Part shown: one piece after another, positions 9,115 through 18,865 of the stretch
Layout of the letters: each line of letters begins with the position of its first letter
Position numbering within the stretch: position 1 is the stretch's first letter
Source: Lederbergia galactosidilytica
GTDB taxonomy: Bacteria; Bacillota; Bacilli; Bacillales; Bacillaceae_C
Assembly: GCF_017873565.1 (NCBI RefSeq)
Contig: NZ_JAGGKH010000007.1
Coordinates: 124,001-188,000 of the forward strand
Length of the DNA stretch: 64,000 nucleotides
Direction: 5' to 3'
Notes under the pieces: model-generated
Told to the model about the DNA's origin: nothing
Database searches by the model: none
What the model saw: the letters and a program-made list of their open reading frames with translations, nothing else
Program-made: the position numbers and the translations under genes

Positions 9115-9933
9115 ATGACATTAAAGAAAATCCCCTTACCTCATTGGGGCGCATATCTTTATGAAAGTAGACATAAAGCAGGTGATCTAGTAAAAATACA
9201 TCACCATGATATCCATCAAATCCTTTATGCCATAGAGGGAGATGGAATCATTCTTATTGACGATCAAAAACATAAAATAGCAAAAGACCAAGGAACTTTT
9301 CTTGCTCCCTACACATCACATTCTATTTTCTCACAAACAAGTCTTACCTTACTTGTATTAGCTTTCGATATTCATTCATTAAAAGATTTTGGAGATCATA
9401 AGCTCAATAATCAGTTTTTCAAATCTTCTAGATTTTTCACTCCTGATCTCATCGCTAGTAGTGAGTTGAGGCAACAACTAAGGAAAATGCTTTATGAACA
9501 AACAACTGATGATCCTTTATCTAGTTGGGCATTGAAAATTCATTTATTACATATCTTATTAACTCTTATAAGACTAGCAGAAAGAACAAGAATTTTAGAT
9601 AAAAATAGCCTGCGTACAGAGACAATCAAAAGTTATATTGATACCCATTACTACGAACCACTTACTGCTAACGATATAGCTGATAAGCTAGGTATTTCTG
9701 TTCGCTATGTAAATACGATTTTTAAAGAATCCTATCAAAAAACACCTATGCAATATCTGATGGAAATACGAATTGAAAGAGCCAAGAAATTATTAAGAGA
9801 AACCGATAAAGAAATTATTACGATCTGCTTTGAAGTCGGATATGAAACATTATCGACTTTTTATCGAACATTTAAAAACGAGACAAATTTGTCACCAAAA
9901 CAATACCGTGATCTCGGACAATCAGAGGCATAA
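9115..9933 (+). CDS. AraC-family transcriptional regulator, cupin N-terminal domain
   Basis: A 272-aa regulator. The N-terminal cupin-like sensor (residues about 10-90) carries the histidine cluster IHHHDIHQI typical of AraC-binding domains. The C-terminal double helix-turn-helix (about residues 170-270) ends with the family signature around GYETLSTFYRTFKNETNLSP. It is transcribed divergently from the Gfo/Idh/MocA operon, so it most likely controls that operon in response to a pathway sugar. The start has AAGGAGAG upstream. A hairpin follows the stop codon. Confidence 0.92.
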   Translation: MTLKKIPLPHWGAYLYESRHKAGDLVKIHHHDIHQILYAIEGDGIILIDDQKHKIAKDQGTFLAPYTSHSIFSQTSLTLLVLAFDIHSLKDFGDHKLNNQFFKSSRFFTPDLIASSELRQQLRKMLYEQTTDDPLSSWALKIHLLHILLTLIRLAERTRILDKNSLRTETIKSYIDTHYYEPLTANDIADKLGISVRYVNTIFKESYQKTPMQYLMEIRIERAKKLLRETDKEIITICFEVGYETLSTFYRTFKNETNLSPKQYRDLGQSEA

Positions 9934-9986
9934 ATACATGCCTTTAAAAGGGGTTTTACATTTCTCATCAGCTTGATGATGCGCAA

Positions 9987-10018
9987 ACAGGCAGAGCCTT
10001 AAAGATGGCTCTGCTTGT
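9987..10018. terminator. Hairpin between convergent genes
   Basis: A 12-bp stem with one mismatch (9987-9998 with 10007-10018, core GCAGAGCC/GGCTCTGC) lies between the convergent AraC and isomerase genes. The T tract is weak on either strand. Confidence 0.55.
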
Positions 10019-10024
10019 ATTCTC

Positions 10025-10846
10025 CTACTCTTCTTTAAGTTGTTTCATAAATTGAATATATTGAGGGATAGCCACCTCGGGTTCTTCAATCTCTGGACAC
10101 CATACTTTTTCCCACTCCAATGTGTAATAGCCCTCATAGCCATTTTGCTTAAGTAAATGAAGGATTCGTTTCAATGGGATATCCCCTTCCCCCATTAAGC
10201 AAAGTTGATAGCCCCTTGGTGCCGTCTCATCAGGATAAGAATCCTTCCAATGAGTATACTTAATACGATCACCGAGCAACTCCCACGTCTTTTCCGGTTG
10301 CTCTCCTTCCGTCCGATATGGGTGATGAATATCCCATAATACTTGTACATGCTTGGAATCTGTAAGGCGTAAAATATTTTCTACATATTCGCACTTAGTC
10401 CACGAGTCATGAGTCTCTAATATTAACGTCACCCCATATTGCTCTGCAATTGGAAGTAACTCTGCTAAATTATTTTTTACGAAGTCAATAGCTTCCGCTC
10501 GTGATATCTCTCCAATCCCCCCTCCAAAAACACGAATAAATGGGGTGTTAAATTCTTGGCATAACCGACCATACTGTCTTAATTCCTCCTTAAAACTTTC
10601 CAATTCTTTATTCGAAGTTGTAAACAAACGTATAGAACTAGAAAAACAAGGGATCTCAAGGTCTGCTTCATTAAATTTTCTCTTCGTTGTTTCAATATCA
10701 CTGGAAAATTCAGGTAGTTTGTAGATTTCCATTTCCCCTAAGTAGCCACGAAAATCCACCCCATCATAGTCAAATTCCACTGCCTTTGAAATAATCGTAT
10801 CCAGATTCCATTCTGGACAACCGAGAGTTGTAAATGCAAGTTTCAT
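10025..10846 (-). CDS. Sugar phosphate isomerase/epimerase (TIM barrel)
   Basis: A 273-aa xylose-isomerase-like TIM barrel. Likely metal ligands are E in LILETHD, D and H in VLWDIHHPYR, H in YTHWKD and the final E in GYYTLEWE. It is the last gene of the ABC importer run, 14 bp after the second permease gene, so it is probably expressed with uptake. Its early position suggests action on the imported sugar or its first phosphorylated form, but the substrate cannot be read from sequence. Confidence 0.9.
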   Translation of the reverse strand: MKLAFTTLGCPEWNLDTIISKAVEFDYDGVDFRGYLGEMEIYKLPEFSSDIETTKRKFNEADLEIPCFSSSIRLFTTSNKELESFKEELRQYGRLCQEFNTPFIRVFGGGIGEISRAEAIDFVKNNLAELLPIAEQYGVTLILETHDSWTKCEYVENILRLTDSKHVQVLWDIHHPYRTEGEQPEKTWELLGDRIKYTHWKDSYPDETAPRGYQLCLMGEGDIPLKRILHLLKQNGYEGYYTLEWEKVWCPEIEEPEVAIPQYIQFMKQLKEE

Positions 10847-10860
10847 TGAATACCTCCTAT

Positions 10861-11742
10861 TTATTCTTTAATAGACCCGATCATTACACCTTTAACAAAA
10901 TATTTCTGTAAAAATGGATAAAGGAAGAGTATAGGTATTGTTGCTACTATAATTGTAGCGTACTTAACTGTTTCTCCAATTGGATAACGATCTCCTCCTC
11001 CGACTCCTGTAATAAAGTTATCTGTGCTATTTTCAATTAATATTTCACGGAGTACTAATTGAAGCGGCCATAAATCATTATTTCGTAAATAGATCATCGC
11101 ATCAAAATAGGCATTCCAATGTCCGACACCATAGAATAAAACCATAACGGCAATAACAGGCAACGAAAGTGGAAGTATAATTCTAAAAAGAATTGTCCAA
11201 TCATTCGCTCCATCAATACGTGCAGATTCCTCTAAACTATCCGGTATGCCTTTAAAAGAGGTCCTCATGATAATCAAATTCCATACACTAACAGCATTGG
11301 GAATAATGAGGGCCCATCGTGTATCAATCATTCCCAGCTGCCCAATTAATAGATAAGTAGGAATTAATCCCCCACTAAAAAACATTGTAAAAGTGATAAA
11401 CATCATGATTGGTTTGGTTAACATAGCATTTTTCCTTGATAAAGCGTATGCCCCAATGCTTGTTAAGAAAATATTAATTATTGTCCCAACAATCACATAA
11501 AAAATGGTGTTTAAATAACCAACTATGATCATTGGATTTTGAAAAACCAATTCATAAGCTTTGACTGTAAAGCCAAGTGGTAGAAGTAATATCCCTCGAT
11601 TTTTTGCCAACAACCCTGGATCACTTAATGAAGAAAATAAAACATATAAAAAAGGATAAAGAGTGGCAATTATGAGGCTAACCATAAACAAAACATTGAG
11701 AAAATCAAAGACCTTCTCTCCTAAACTAGCTTTTATTTTCAT
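10861..11742 (-). CDS. Carbohydrate ABC transporter permease (LplC/YtcP type)
   Basis: A 293-aa inner membrane permease with six predicted transmembrane segments and the EAA motif at EESARIDGANDWTILFRIIL, which contacts the ATPase. The family is the CUT1-type LplC/YtcP/YesQ group, used in Gram-positives for oligosaccharides or complex sugars. No ATPase gene is present in the window; these systems commonly share the MsmX-type ATPase encoded elsewhere. It follows the other permease gene by 18 bp and has AAGGAGTTG as its ribosome-binding site. Confidence 0.94.
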   Translation of the reverse strand: MKIKASLGEKVFDFLNVLFMVSLIIATLYPFLYVLFSSLSDPGLLAKNRGILLLPLGFTVKAYELVFQNPMIIVGYLNTIFYVIVGTIINIFLTSIGAYALSRKNAMLTKPIMMFITFTMFFSGGLIPTYLLIGQLGMIDTRWALIIPNAVSVWNLIIMRTSFKGIPDSLEESARIDGANDWTILFRIILPLSLPVIAVMVLFYGVGHWNAYFDAMIYLRNNDLWPLQLVLREILIENSTDNFITGVGGGDRYPIGETVKYATIIVATIPILFLYPFLQKYFVKGVMIGSIKE

Positions 11743-11760
11743 ATAATCAACTCCTTATCC

Positions 11761-12732
11761 TTACCAAAGACTTGTTTCACTTACTTTTGCACTAATTCGA
11801 TTCGCCAAAACTAAAAGTGTTAAATTTATTACCGCATTGAACAACCCGACTGCGGCACTAAAACTAAAATTAGCCTCTAAAATACCTTTACGATAGACAT
11901 AAGTTGAAATAACATCAGCAGTATCATATGTTAATGGATTATACATTAAAATGATCTTTTCAAAGCCAACACTCATCATTGAACCGATTTGAAGTATAAG
12001 CAGAATGATAATGATAGGCGCAATACCTGGGATGGTTACATGTAAAGCTTGCTTAAACCGATTTGCGCCATCAATTTTTGCTGCTTCATAAAGTTCTGAG
12101 TTAATATTAGACATTGCGGCTAAATAAATAATCGACCCCCAACCAATACTCTGCCAAATTCCTGAACCAATATAAAGCGTTCGGAACCACTCAGGCTTTT
12201 GTAGAAACGAAATGGGCTCTATGCCAAATAGGATAAGAAATTGATTAATTAAACCATCTTGAGTAGTAAAATCAACCAACATTCCTACAACAACTACGAC
12301 AGATATAAAATGTGGTAAATAACTAATTGTTTGGACAATCCTTTTAAACCACATTTTCCTTAATTCATTTAATAATAGAGCCAATATAATGGGAGCAGGG
12401 AAGGCCAGTAATAACTCATAAATATTAATAAGAAAAGTATTCCTAATTAAGCGCCAAAAGTAAAAACCTTTAAAAAAATCAAGAAAGTGCTTAAAACCAA
12501 TCCACTGACTCCCCCATATGCCTTCTGTCAAACTAAAATCTTTGAAAGCAATTTGGACTCCGTACATTGGTCCATAATGAAATATGATGTAATAGATGAC
12601 CACCGGTAAAGCCATAATATAAATATATTTATTTCTTTTTAAGTCTTTGCCGAGACGGCGCCAATAACTCTCTTTTTTGAGCATTAACTCAGTTTTCGTT
12701 TTTATTTCGCGATTTTTCGTAACAGTCTCCAT
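11761..12732 (-). CDS. ABC transporter permease (LplB type)
   Basis: A 323-aa permease with about six transmembrane helices and a charged cytoplasmic N-terminus (KKESYWRRLGKDLKRNKYIY), typical of LplB/YteP/YesO partners. The ATPase-contact EAA motif is ELYEAAKIDGANRFKQALHV. It would form the membrane channel with the downstream LplC-like protein. It is separated from the solute-binding protein gene by a strong intercistronic hairpin, which probably lowers permease expression relative to the binding protein. Confidence 0.94.
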   Translation of the reverse strand: METVTKNREIKTKTELMLKKESYWRRLGKDLKRNKYIYIMALPVVIYYIIFHYGPMYGVQIAFKDFSLTEGIWGSQWIGFKHFLDFFKGFYFWRLIRNTFLINIYELLLAFPAPIILALLLNELRKMWFKRIVQTISYLPHFISVVVVVGMLVDFTTQDGLINQFLILFGIEPISFLQKPEWFRTLYIGSGIWQSIGWGSIIYLAAMSNINSELYEAAKIDGANRFKQALHVTIPGIAPIIIILLILQIGSMMSVGFEKIILMYNPLTYDTADVISTYVYRKGILEANFSFSAAVGLFNAVINLTLLVLANRISAKVSETSLW

Positions 12733-12786
12733 CGTGGGGCAGTCCCTCCATTTCCTTTATCACTAGATCATCCACCTGAATAGGAA

Positions 12787-12820
12787 GGTAAGCGCTTTAC
12801 TCACCATCAAAGCGCTTACC
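12787..12820 (-). promoter_or_regulatory. Intercistronic hairpin in the ABC importer operon
   Basis: A perfect 12-bp inverted repeat, GGTAAGCGCTTT (12787-12798) with AAAGCGCTTACC (12809-12820), has a 10-nt loop. It is placed just after the solute-binding protein gene and before the permeases, with no T tract on the minus strand. This fits an RNA 3'-stabilising or partial attenuation structure. Each arm contains the palindrome AAGCGCTT, so an operator role is a less likely alternative. Confidence 0.7.
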
Positions 12821-12827
12821 ATATTAA

Positions 12828-14420
12828 TTATCGGTCATTATAACGTTTTAACGCATTTTGTTGAATTTCAGTTGCCCGGTCAATTCCCATAGATTCAATT
12901 GTTTTAACAAAATCGTCAAACTTCGAAAGGGGTTCTTCTCCCATAATAAATTTATTGATCATTTCAGACTTAAAAGTATTAATATCATTCATAATCGAAG
13001 CATATTCAGAGCTTTCATCTTGAGTTGGTGTAACAAGTGGCATTGCTCGCTCATTTGAACCCTTTTTCCAATTTTCTAAAGCTTCTAGTTGCTCAGGCAA
13101 ATTATTATATTGCTCTGCATATTCCTTCGCTTGGATAAAAGGTCCGCTCCAACCAGCAGGTACATACATAGCCAGTCCTTCTGACATGGACTTGCCATCC
13201 GGATTATCTGTTATCACTTCCTTGTAGGTTGGATAACCATCTATCATTTCATAGCTTTCTCCCTCAATACCAAAGTTAAAAAGCCTGAAACCTTCCTCAC
13301 CATACTTATAATCCAACCATTTTACTGTTTCCTCTATATTTTCATTATCAGCCGTAATCGCAGCACCAACACCGTTATAATTCACTTCTGCTAGATTGAA
13401 AGGTGGTATTTCCCCTTTTTTAAGCACCGGATATGGAGCACCAGTTAAGGCAAAATCAGGATCGTCCTTCTTCAGTTGCATATACCGTAAAATACTGCTT
13501 CCAGAATACCCCATAAGAGCACCAAGTTGATCATTCGTTACTTTTGCGTCTTTCAATTTATCATCTGTTGCAACATATTCCTTATCAATCAAACCTTCCT
13601 CATACCATTTGTTCATCAAAGACAAAAATTCTTTATATTCCGGTTGAATGGGTCCATATTTAACCACACTATCTATATGATAAAATCCATTTGTAATCCC
13701 CCATGCTCCAACAAAAGCATTAGATGTGATGGCATCTTTATCAATTAGTAATGGTATTTCATCATTTTCGCCATTTCCATTTGGATCCTGTTCTTTAAAG
13801 GCTTTTAATACAGTGTGCCATTCATCAATTGTCTCAGGAATTTCTAAATCTAGTTGTTCTAGCCAATCTTTTCGAATCACTGGACCATAAAAAGTTAAAT
13901 TCAATTCATCTTGACGTAGAAACGGAAAAGAATAAATACTGCCTTCATCAGTAGAAATCATTTTTTTCCATTCTGGATGTTCTTCTAATATCTTCTTAAA
14001 GTTTGGAGCATATTCATCAATATATTCATTTAAACGAACAATTTTCTTATCTTTTATATACTTCTCAGGCCCTCCGGGAACAGATGTCCAAATTCTTTCT
14101 ATGACATCAGGTAGCTTACCTGATGTCATCATTAAATTAAATTGTTGATCTTCTTCTCCTGAGGCTGGATGATCAAATTTTACTTTTACACCAGTAGCTT
14201 CTTCTAGCTTTTTATAAGCGGCCATTTCGTTATAATTTTTTAACGTGTCTGGGCGATTATTTGATACCCAATAAGATAAAGAGAGTGAGCCATCCTCTGC
14301 TTTACCACCGGAAGTTTTTTCGCTCTCAGAAGAATTACTACAACCTGATAAAGCGGTTACAATTAGAAGTAAAGCAATAAGACCTAATATAACCTGTCTT
14401 TTCCATTTAAACTTATCCAT
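12828..14420 (-). CDS. Extracellular solute-binding lipoprotein (LplA/YtcQ type)
   Basis: A 530-aa lipoprotein that captures the substrate for the adjacent permeases. The signal peptide ends in the lipobox LSGC with the lipidated cysteine at residue 27, followed by a flexible Ser/Glu-rich linker. The length and the two-lobed family pattern match the large LplA/YtcQ/YesO-associated binding proteins rather than the ~420-aa maltose type. A conserved DPNGNGENDEIPLL segment resembles the calcium-binding-like loop common in this family. It is the first gene of the operon and is separated from the permeases by a hairpin. Confidence 0.93.
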   Translation of the reverse strand: MDKFKWKRQVILGLIALLLIVTALSGCSNSSESEKTSGGKAEDGSLSLSYWVSNNRPDTLKNYNEMAAYKKLEEATGVKVKFDHPASGEEDQQFNLMMTSGKLPDVIERIWTSVPGGPEKYIKDKKIVRLNEYIDEYAPNFKKILEEHPEWKKMISTDEGSIYSFPFLRQDELNLTFYGPVIRKDWLEQLDLEIPETIDEWHTVLKAFKEQDPNGNGENDEIPLLIDKDAITSNAFVGAWGITNGFYHIDSVVKYGPIQPEYKEFLSLMNKWYEEGLIDKEYVATDDKLKDAKVTNDQLGALMGYSGSSILRYMQLKKDDPDFALTGAPYPVLKKGEIPPFNLAEVNYNGVGAAITADNENIEETVKWLDYKYGEEGFRLFNFGIEGESYEMIDGYPTYKEVITDNPDGKSMSEGLAMYVPAGWSGPFIQAKEYAEQYNNLPEQLEALENWKKGSNERAMPLVTPTQDESSEYASIMNDINTFKSEMINKFIMGEEPLSKFDDFVKTIESMGIDRATEIQQNALKRYNDR

Positions 14421-14667
14421 CTAATATTGACCTCCCTTAATATACTTTGTTCAAAATAAAGCACCTTTTTCCTCCCTTCGCCTAGCTTATTCTCATACTT
14501 ACATATCCCTCTAAGCGTGTTAATCATTAAAATATAAGATAAACTATCCAAATTTAAGAAACGAAACTATCAATATTTAATATTCACTATCATATATTCA
14601 TAATGAGCATGGGATTTTTAAGTGTTTTAGAAATAAAAAGTGATTAGCTAGTCATTTCGCCAGCTTT

Positions 14668-17001
14668 TTAAGAAGAAGTATCTAATTTATTCTTCTTTTG
14701 ACTGGCACGATATTTTCCAGGTGTAATGCCCTCTTGCTTTTTAAAAATCCTAATTAAACCCACATCATTTGCATAGCCAATACGATTGGCTATTTGGGCA
14801 ATGGTTAATGTCGTCTCGTCAAGATACTTCTTTGCGACCTTTATACGAATCTTGGCAATAAATTCAGTTATATTTTCACCTTGTTGTTTTTTAAAAAAGG
14901 TTGATAGATATTGAGGTGTAATATTCATTTCTTCCGCAATCGTTGTCAAACTAATCATTGGATCATTATAGTGGTTATGGATATAGTCTAGGATCATAAG
15001 TAGCAACCCCTCACTTTGATCTGATCTATTCCCTCTCATTTCTTCACAGAGTTTTTTATATATCATTTTAATTTTTTGGTGAATTTCTTCCATCGTCTCA
15101 CAATCAAGTACTTGTTGAACTGGATCTTGTTCTTCACTAAACACATTTTGGTGTTTTATCTTTAGGCTGTTCAGAATTTTCACATGTGTACTCATCATAT
15201 TAAAAAACAAACATTTTCCTAATGATAAAGAGATACGTCGAGAATGGAAATTTTCCACAAAAACATTATCAAGAATTGTTTCCGCTTGCTCATAATCAGC
15301 TATTTTAATACAGTTCATTAATTGCATTTCAATTTCTGCAGGATAATAATAATCATGAGCATTTTCACTCGTCTCATTAAAAAAGATTACGCGATTATTC
15401 CCTTTAATCATACGATAATTTAGTGCCTGTACAGATTCACGATAAGAATTTACAACTTGAGTTAAACCTTTGTAAGTATTTCCTATTCCAACTGAAATAG
15501 CGATTCCAAATTGGTCTTTTAAAATGACCTTTAACTGCTGAGTTACTGAAGATAAGGCATTAATCTGCTCCTTCTTCGCAATATTTACTATACTCGCAAG
15601 TCTCCTTTGCCCCAGTTCTACAACAAATCCATGATGATTTTCATTTATTAACTCATTAGCGATATTACTAATCATAAACCGTGTTATCGCCCAATCTTTT
15701 TCTGAAATTTCTTTAGCGTCAGCATCGTTTTTCTCAATATCAATAAGTATGACTAGAAACTCATCACTAAAAAAAGAAATTCCCATAAAGTTTAGTGATT
15801 CTTGGTTAACTGTCGAAGTATCTATAAACCCATTCAATAATCGAATAAAGAAATTCTCTCGAACCTTAGGTATTTGCGCTTCTAAAGAACCCCTTAATTT
15901 TCTTTCTGTATTCCATGAAAAGTGAAGACTTTCTTGAATAAGCTGATATTCATTTTCTTCGAGTTTATCTTTTCCATTAACATTTTTAATTATTGATTCT
16001 ACTAAATTTCTTACTGGAATATAATGATAACGAGCTAATAGATAGCAAGCTATAAATCCACCAATCAAACAGGTGAACAATAGAAAAACAGCTAAATTTT
16101 TCACAGTATTTACTTCTTTCATAACAAAGCTTTTTGGAATAATTGACACATACTTCCACCCTGAGTCATCAGTAACAATATAAGAAACGATAATATCCTT
16201 ATTTTTAACCCGTTGCTCCAATATCCCTTCACTTTTATTAAGATCTAAGTTCAATTGCTTTAATTTTGCACTATCTTTAGCTGTTGTTGTAATTACATTA
16301 TTTTGCTTATCTAAAATAAATATACTTCCCTGCTTTTCCCATTCAAGAGTTCGTAAGATGTTTTGAATCTTCTGTTCATTAATTAAAATGGTTAGATATG
16401 CTTTGGGATTTTTTGTTTCTCCTGGCGGTAAGGGTTGGACATAACTAATTGTTTTTATTGGTGAGGCTGTGACGCCCTCCAATAGTGTACTAACTGGAAA
16501 GTATTTGGGTGAACTTTTCACTTGGGTTATACTATTCTTCCAATTTACATAATCCAATTCCTTATCATTGTATATATCATTAAAAAAAGTAGATGAATCG
16601 GTTTTAAACGTGGGGCTAAGCAAAATATCTCTTTCAGGTATGTAAAGATAATAATCATAAATGAATGTATTAGACAGAGAGTACTGTTGCATATCTTTCA
16701 TAAAAGAATAATAATCATTGATATCAAATTCATCTTTTTCCGAGTGTTGCCGCAGAATGTAACTAAGTTTAGGATGAAAGGAGATTTGAGAAGAAAGTGT
16801 TGTAACTTGCTGCAATTCGTGATCAATTACATCACTCGCCTGTTTAAGCAATGTTATATTGGATTGGTCTGTATTGTCTTTTAAAATCGCTTCCATTTTC
16901 TTATACAGTAGGGTTTCAAATATAATAGGAATTAATAAAATTAAGATAAATGATAATAATAATGTTATAAATACACTTTTTCGATTATACTGTCTTTTCA
17001 C
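14668..17001 (-). CDS. Membrane-anchored AraC-family regulator with extracellular sensor domain
   Basis: A 777-aa one-component transmembrane regulator of the YesS/YtdP kind. Order: TM1 (FITLLLSFILILLIPIIF), an extracellular Cache-like sensor of about 270 residues, TM2 (NLAVFLLFTCLIGGFIACYL), a cytoplasmic linker and a C-terminal AraC double helix-turn-helix ending GYANDVGLIRIFKKQEGITP. It should sense an external sugar and switch on the adjacent ABC importer. I chose the GTG at 17001 because GGGGGAG lies 5 nt upstream; the longer ATG-started frame has a poor leader. Confidence 0.92.
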   Translation of the reverse strand: MKRQYNRKSVFITLLLSFILILLIPIIFETLLYKKMEAILKDNTDQSNITLLKQASDVIDHELQQVTTLSSQISFHPKLSYILRQHSEKDEFDINDYYSFMKDMQQYSLSNTFIYDYYLYIPERDILLSPTFKTDSSTFFNDIYNDKELDYVNWKNSITQVKSSPKYFPVSTLLEGVTASPIKTISYVQPLPPGETKNPKAYLTILINEQKIQNILRTLEWEKQGSIFILDKQNNVITTTAKDSAKLKQLNLDLNKSEGILEQRVKNKDIIVSYIVTDDSGWKYVSIIPKSFVMKEVNTVKNLAVFLLFTCLIGGFIACYLLARYHYIPVRNLVESIIKNVNGKDKLEENEYQLIQESLHFSWNTERKLRGSLEAQIPKVRENFFIRLLNGFIDTSTVNQESLNFMGISFFSDEFLVILIDIEKNDADAKEISEKDWAITRFMISNIANELINENHHGFVVELGQRRLASIVNIAKKEQINALSSVTQQLKVILKDQFGIAISVGIGNTYKGLTQVVNSYRESVQALNYRMIKGNNRVIFFNETSENAHDYYYPAEIEMQLMNCIKIADYEQAETILDNVFVENFHSRRISLSLGKCLFFNMMSTHVKILNSLKIKHQNVFSEEQDPVQQVLDCETMEEIHQKIKMIYKKLCEEMRGNRSDQSEGLLLMILDYIHNHYNDPMISLTTIAEEMNITPQYLSTFFKKQQGENITEFIAKIRIKVAKKYLDETTLTIAQIANRIGYANDVGLIRIFKKQEGITPGKYRASQKKNKLDTSS

Positions 17002-17032
17002 TAGTTCTCCCCCTATGCATGTACTAACAATA

Positions 17033-17070
17033 TAAAAAAAGATACATGACATGATGACCATGTATCTTTT
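17033..17070 (-). terminator. Rho-independent terminator after the isomerase gene
   Basis: The stem GATACATG (17041-17048) pairs with CATGTATC (17059-17066). On the minus strand it is followed by a run of T (revcomp of 17034-17040), ending the transcript of the gene at 17089-17934. Confidence 0.75.
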
Positions 17071-17088
17071 CTATATTAATTTTGCTCA

Positions 17089-17934
17089 CTAATTTTCAAT
17101 TCCACTGAATACTCCCTCAAAGGCTTTACCCGATTTTTCAGCTAATACTTCAGCAGTTTCTTGTGGCTGTTCAGGTGATAGGATTTCCTGAGCGACAACC
17201 CCTTTATAACCGATAGTAGACAAGGCTTTCAAAAAGGCATTTAAATCAATGACACCCTCGCCTGGGTATAGTCGATCATTATCTAAGACTTCAACTACAG
17301 GGATATCCTTAGCATCATTAATATGAACATGAGTAATTTGCGCCGGATCTAGTGCCAATAAATCTTCTACTGTTCCATTTGTTGTATACCAATGATAACT
17401 ATCTAGTAATAAACCAACATTCGGCTCACCAATCACATCAATCCACTCTACTGTTTCCTGCATGGTCCAAATAAAAGGATATGTCCAAGCTTTTCTTAGG
17501 TGATGAGGGCCAACAAATTCCAAGCCCAACTTGACACCGTATTCTTTTAATATTTGGGCACATAATCGTAATCTCTTTGTTGCCTGAACCATATAATGTG
17601 CTGGTTTTTGATCTGTTGCAGGCAAAACATATGTACAACAACTTTTACAGTCAAATGCTGCTGCAATTTGAGCATCTTGTAATAAGGTCGACAATCCCTC
17701 CTTAAATTGTTCATCAGTTCCTCTCCATTCTACAGATAACCCAATAGAGCCTATGATGACCCCATGTTTATGTAAGAAAGATTTCGCTTCTTCTAATCCC
17801 TTCGTTTTAACCCAATTATTTAACTCATTACCTGATGTATCTATGGCTCCAAAGCCGTTTTCTGAGGCCAATTGAATCAGTTGCTCTATATCTTTTACTT
17901 GACCTAGCCCCGCTGTACTTAAACCTTTTATCAT
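17089..17934 (-). CDS. Sugar phosphate isomerase/epimerase (TIM barrel)
   Basis: A 281-aa xylose-isomerase-like TIM barrel. Candidate metal ligands are E in LGLEFVGPHHLR, D and H in LLLDSYHWY, H in THVHINDA and the terminal E in VVAQEIL. The ATG at 17934 has GGAGGG 7 nt upstream and is preferred over one five codons earlier. It has its own terminator and lies between the membrane regulator and another isomerase. The multiplicity of these enzymes suggests successive rearrangements of one substrate or several stereoisomeric substrates. Confidence 0.9.
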   Translation of the reverse strand: MIKGLSTAGLGQVKDIEQLIQLASENGFGAIDTSGNELNNWVKTKGLEEAKSFLHKHGVIIGSIGLSVEWRGTDEQFKEGLSTLLQDAQIAAAFDCKSCCTYVLPATDQKPAHYMVQATKRLRLCAQILKEYGVKLGLEFVGPHHLRKAWTYPFIWTMQETVEWIDVIGEPNVGLLLDSYHWYTTNGTVEDLLALDPAQITHVHINDAKDIPVVEVLDNDRLYPGEGVIDLNAFLKALSTIGYKGVVAQEILSPEQPQETAEVLAEKSGKAFEGVFSGIEN

Positions 17935-18020
17935 TCTAATTCCCTCCATTAACTTTTTATTGAATCTATTATTTTATTGTTCGACAAGATCCTTTAATTT
18001 CCTTTCTTTTTGTAAAAGTA

Positions 18021-18053
18021 AAAACTGACAAACATGAATAGCTTGTCAGTTTT
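18021..18053 (-). terminator. Rho-independent terminator
   Basis: An 11-bp perfect stem (AAAACTGACAA at 18021-18031 with 18043-18053) lies 7 bp past the stop of the isomerase gene at 18060. The A-rich left arm gives T residues on the minus-strand transcript. Confidence 0.75.
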
Positions 18054-18059
18054 GATTTC

Positions 18060-18827
18060 TTATTTATTTAAATATGGAAGTTTACCTTTAAGGTAATTAA
18101 TACTAATTTCAATACTTTCAAAAGGTGTCTTACGCGATTGGTCTTGTTCAACAACCCACCATTCAACATTTGCTTCTTCCCCTAAGGCTAGTACACTCTC
18201 TAAATCAACTCCACCAGTTCCTAGCTCTGCAAAGAACTGTTCTTCATCTACAGTCATATCTTTTAAATGCACTAAAGGGGTTCGGCCTTTATAACGCTTG
18301 ATCCATTCAGTTGGCTGCTCTCCAGCTTTCGTAAGCCAATAAATATCTAGCTCTGTTTGAATATTTTCTGATGGCACATCATCAAAGATTGTTTCCAAAG
18401 CTGTTCGGCCATCTGCAAGTTTTTCTAATTCAAAATCATGGTTATGGTAACAAAGCGTTAATCCTTCTTTTCTACAAGTTTCGCCAGCATCATTAAAGAA
18501 CGTTAACAAAGATTGATAGGTTTCTTCATTTCTTTCATCTGGTAACAAGAAAGGGCATACAATATAACGACTTCCTAAAACTTTCTGTTCTTCAATCACC
18601 TTTGCTAGATCATTTTTTAAATCAGCTAAGGGTACATGACTCGCAGCCGCTTTCAAACCTACTTCATCTAAAATTTTACGGACTTCTTGAACAGATAAAT
18701 CTCCATACCCGGCAAATTCAACACCATCAAAGCCCAGTTCAGCTACCTTTTTCAAAGTTCCAGCAAAATCTTGTGCACTTTCCTCACGCAATGTAAACAT
18801 TTGTACAGCAACAGGTATTTTTTTCAT
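18060..18827 (-). CDS. Sugar phosphate isomerase/epimerase (TIM barrel)
   Basis: A 255-aa TIM-barrel protein, shorter than the other three isomerases in the island. Candidate ligands are in LCYHNHDFE, TELDIYWL, LVHLKDM and the final WVVEQD. The start MKKIPVAVQMFTLRE is typical of the subgroup annotated sugar phosphate isomerase/epimerase near Gfo/Idh/MocA genes, some of which process 3-keto-glycosides. A GAAACGTTTC palindrome lies 24 bp upstream, suggesting control separate from its neighbours. Confidence 0.9.
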   Translation of the reverse strand: MKKIPVAVQMFTLREESAQDFAGTLKKVAELGFDGVEFAGYGDLSVQEVRKILDEVGLKAAASHVPLADLKNDLAKVIEEQKVLGSRYIVCPFLLPDERNEETYQSLLTFFNDAGETCRKEGLTLCYHNHDFELEKLADGRTALETIFDDVPSENIQTELDIYWLTKAGEQPTEWIKRYKGRTPLVHLKDMTVDEEQFFAELGTGGVDLESVLALGEEANVEWWVVEQDQSRKTPFESIEISINYLKGKLPYLNK

Positions 18828-18845
18828 AATGATCCTCCTTCATTA

Positions 18846-18865
18846 CAATTGAAACGTTTCGATAA
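18846..18865. promoter_or_regulatory. Palindromic operator candidate (LacI/GalR-like)
   Basis: The perfect palindrome GAAACGTTTC at 18851-18860 has a central CG, the usual form of LacI/GalR-family operators. It sits just upstream of the isomerase start at 18827. It does not fit the cre spacing exactly, so a dedicated regulator outside the window is more likely than CcpA. Confidence 0.5.
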
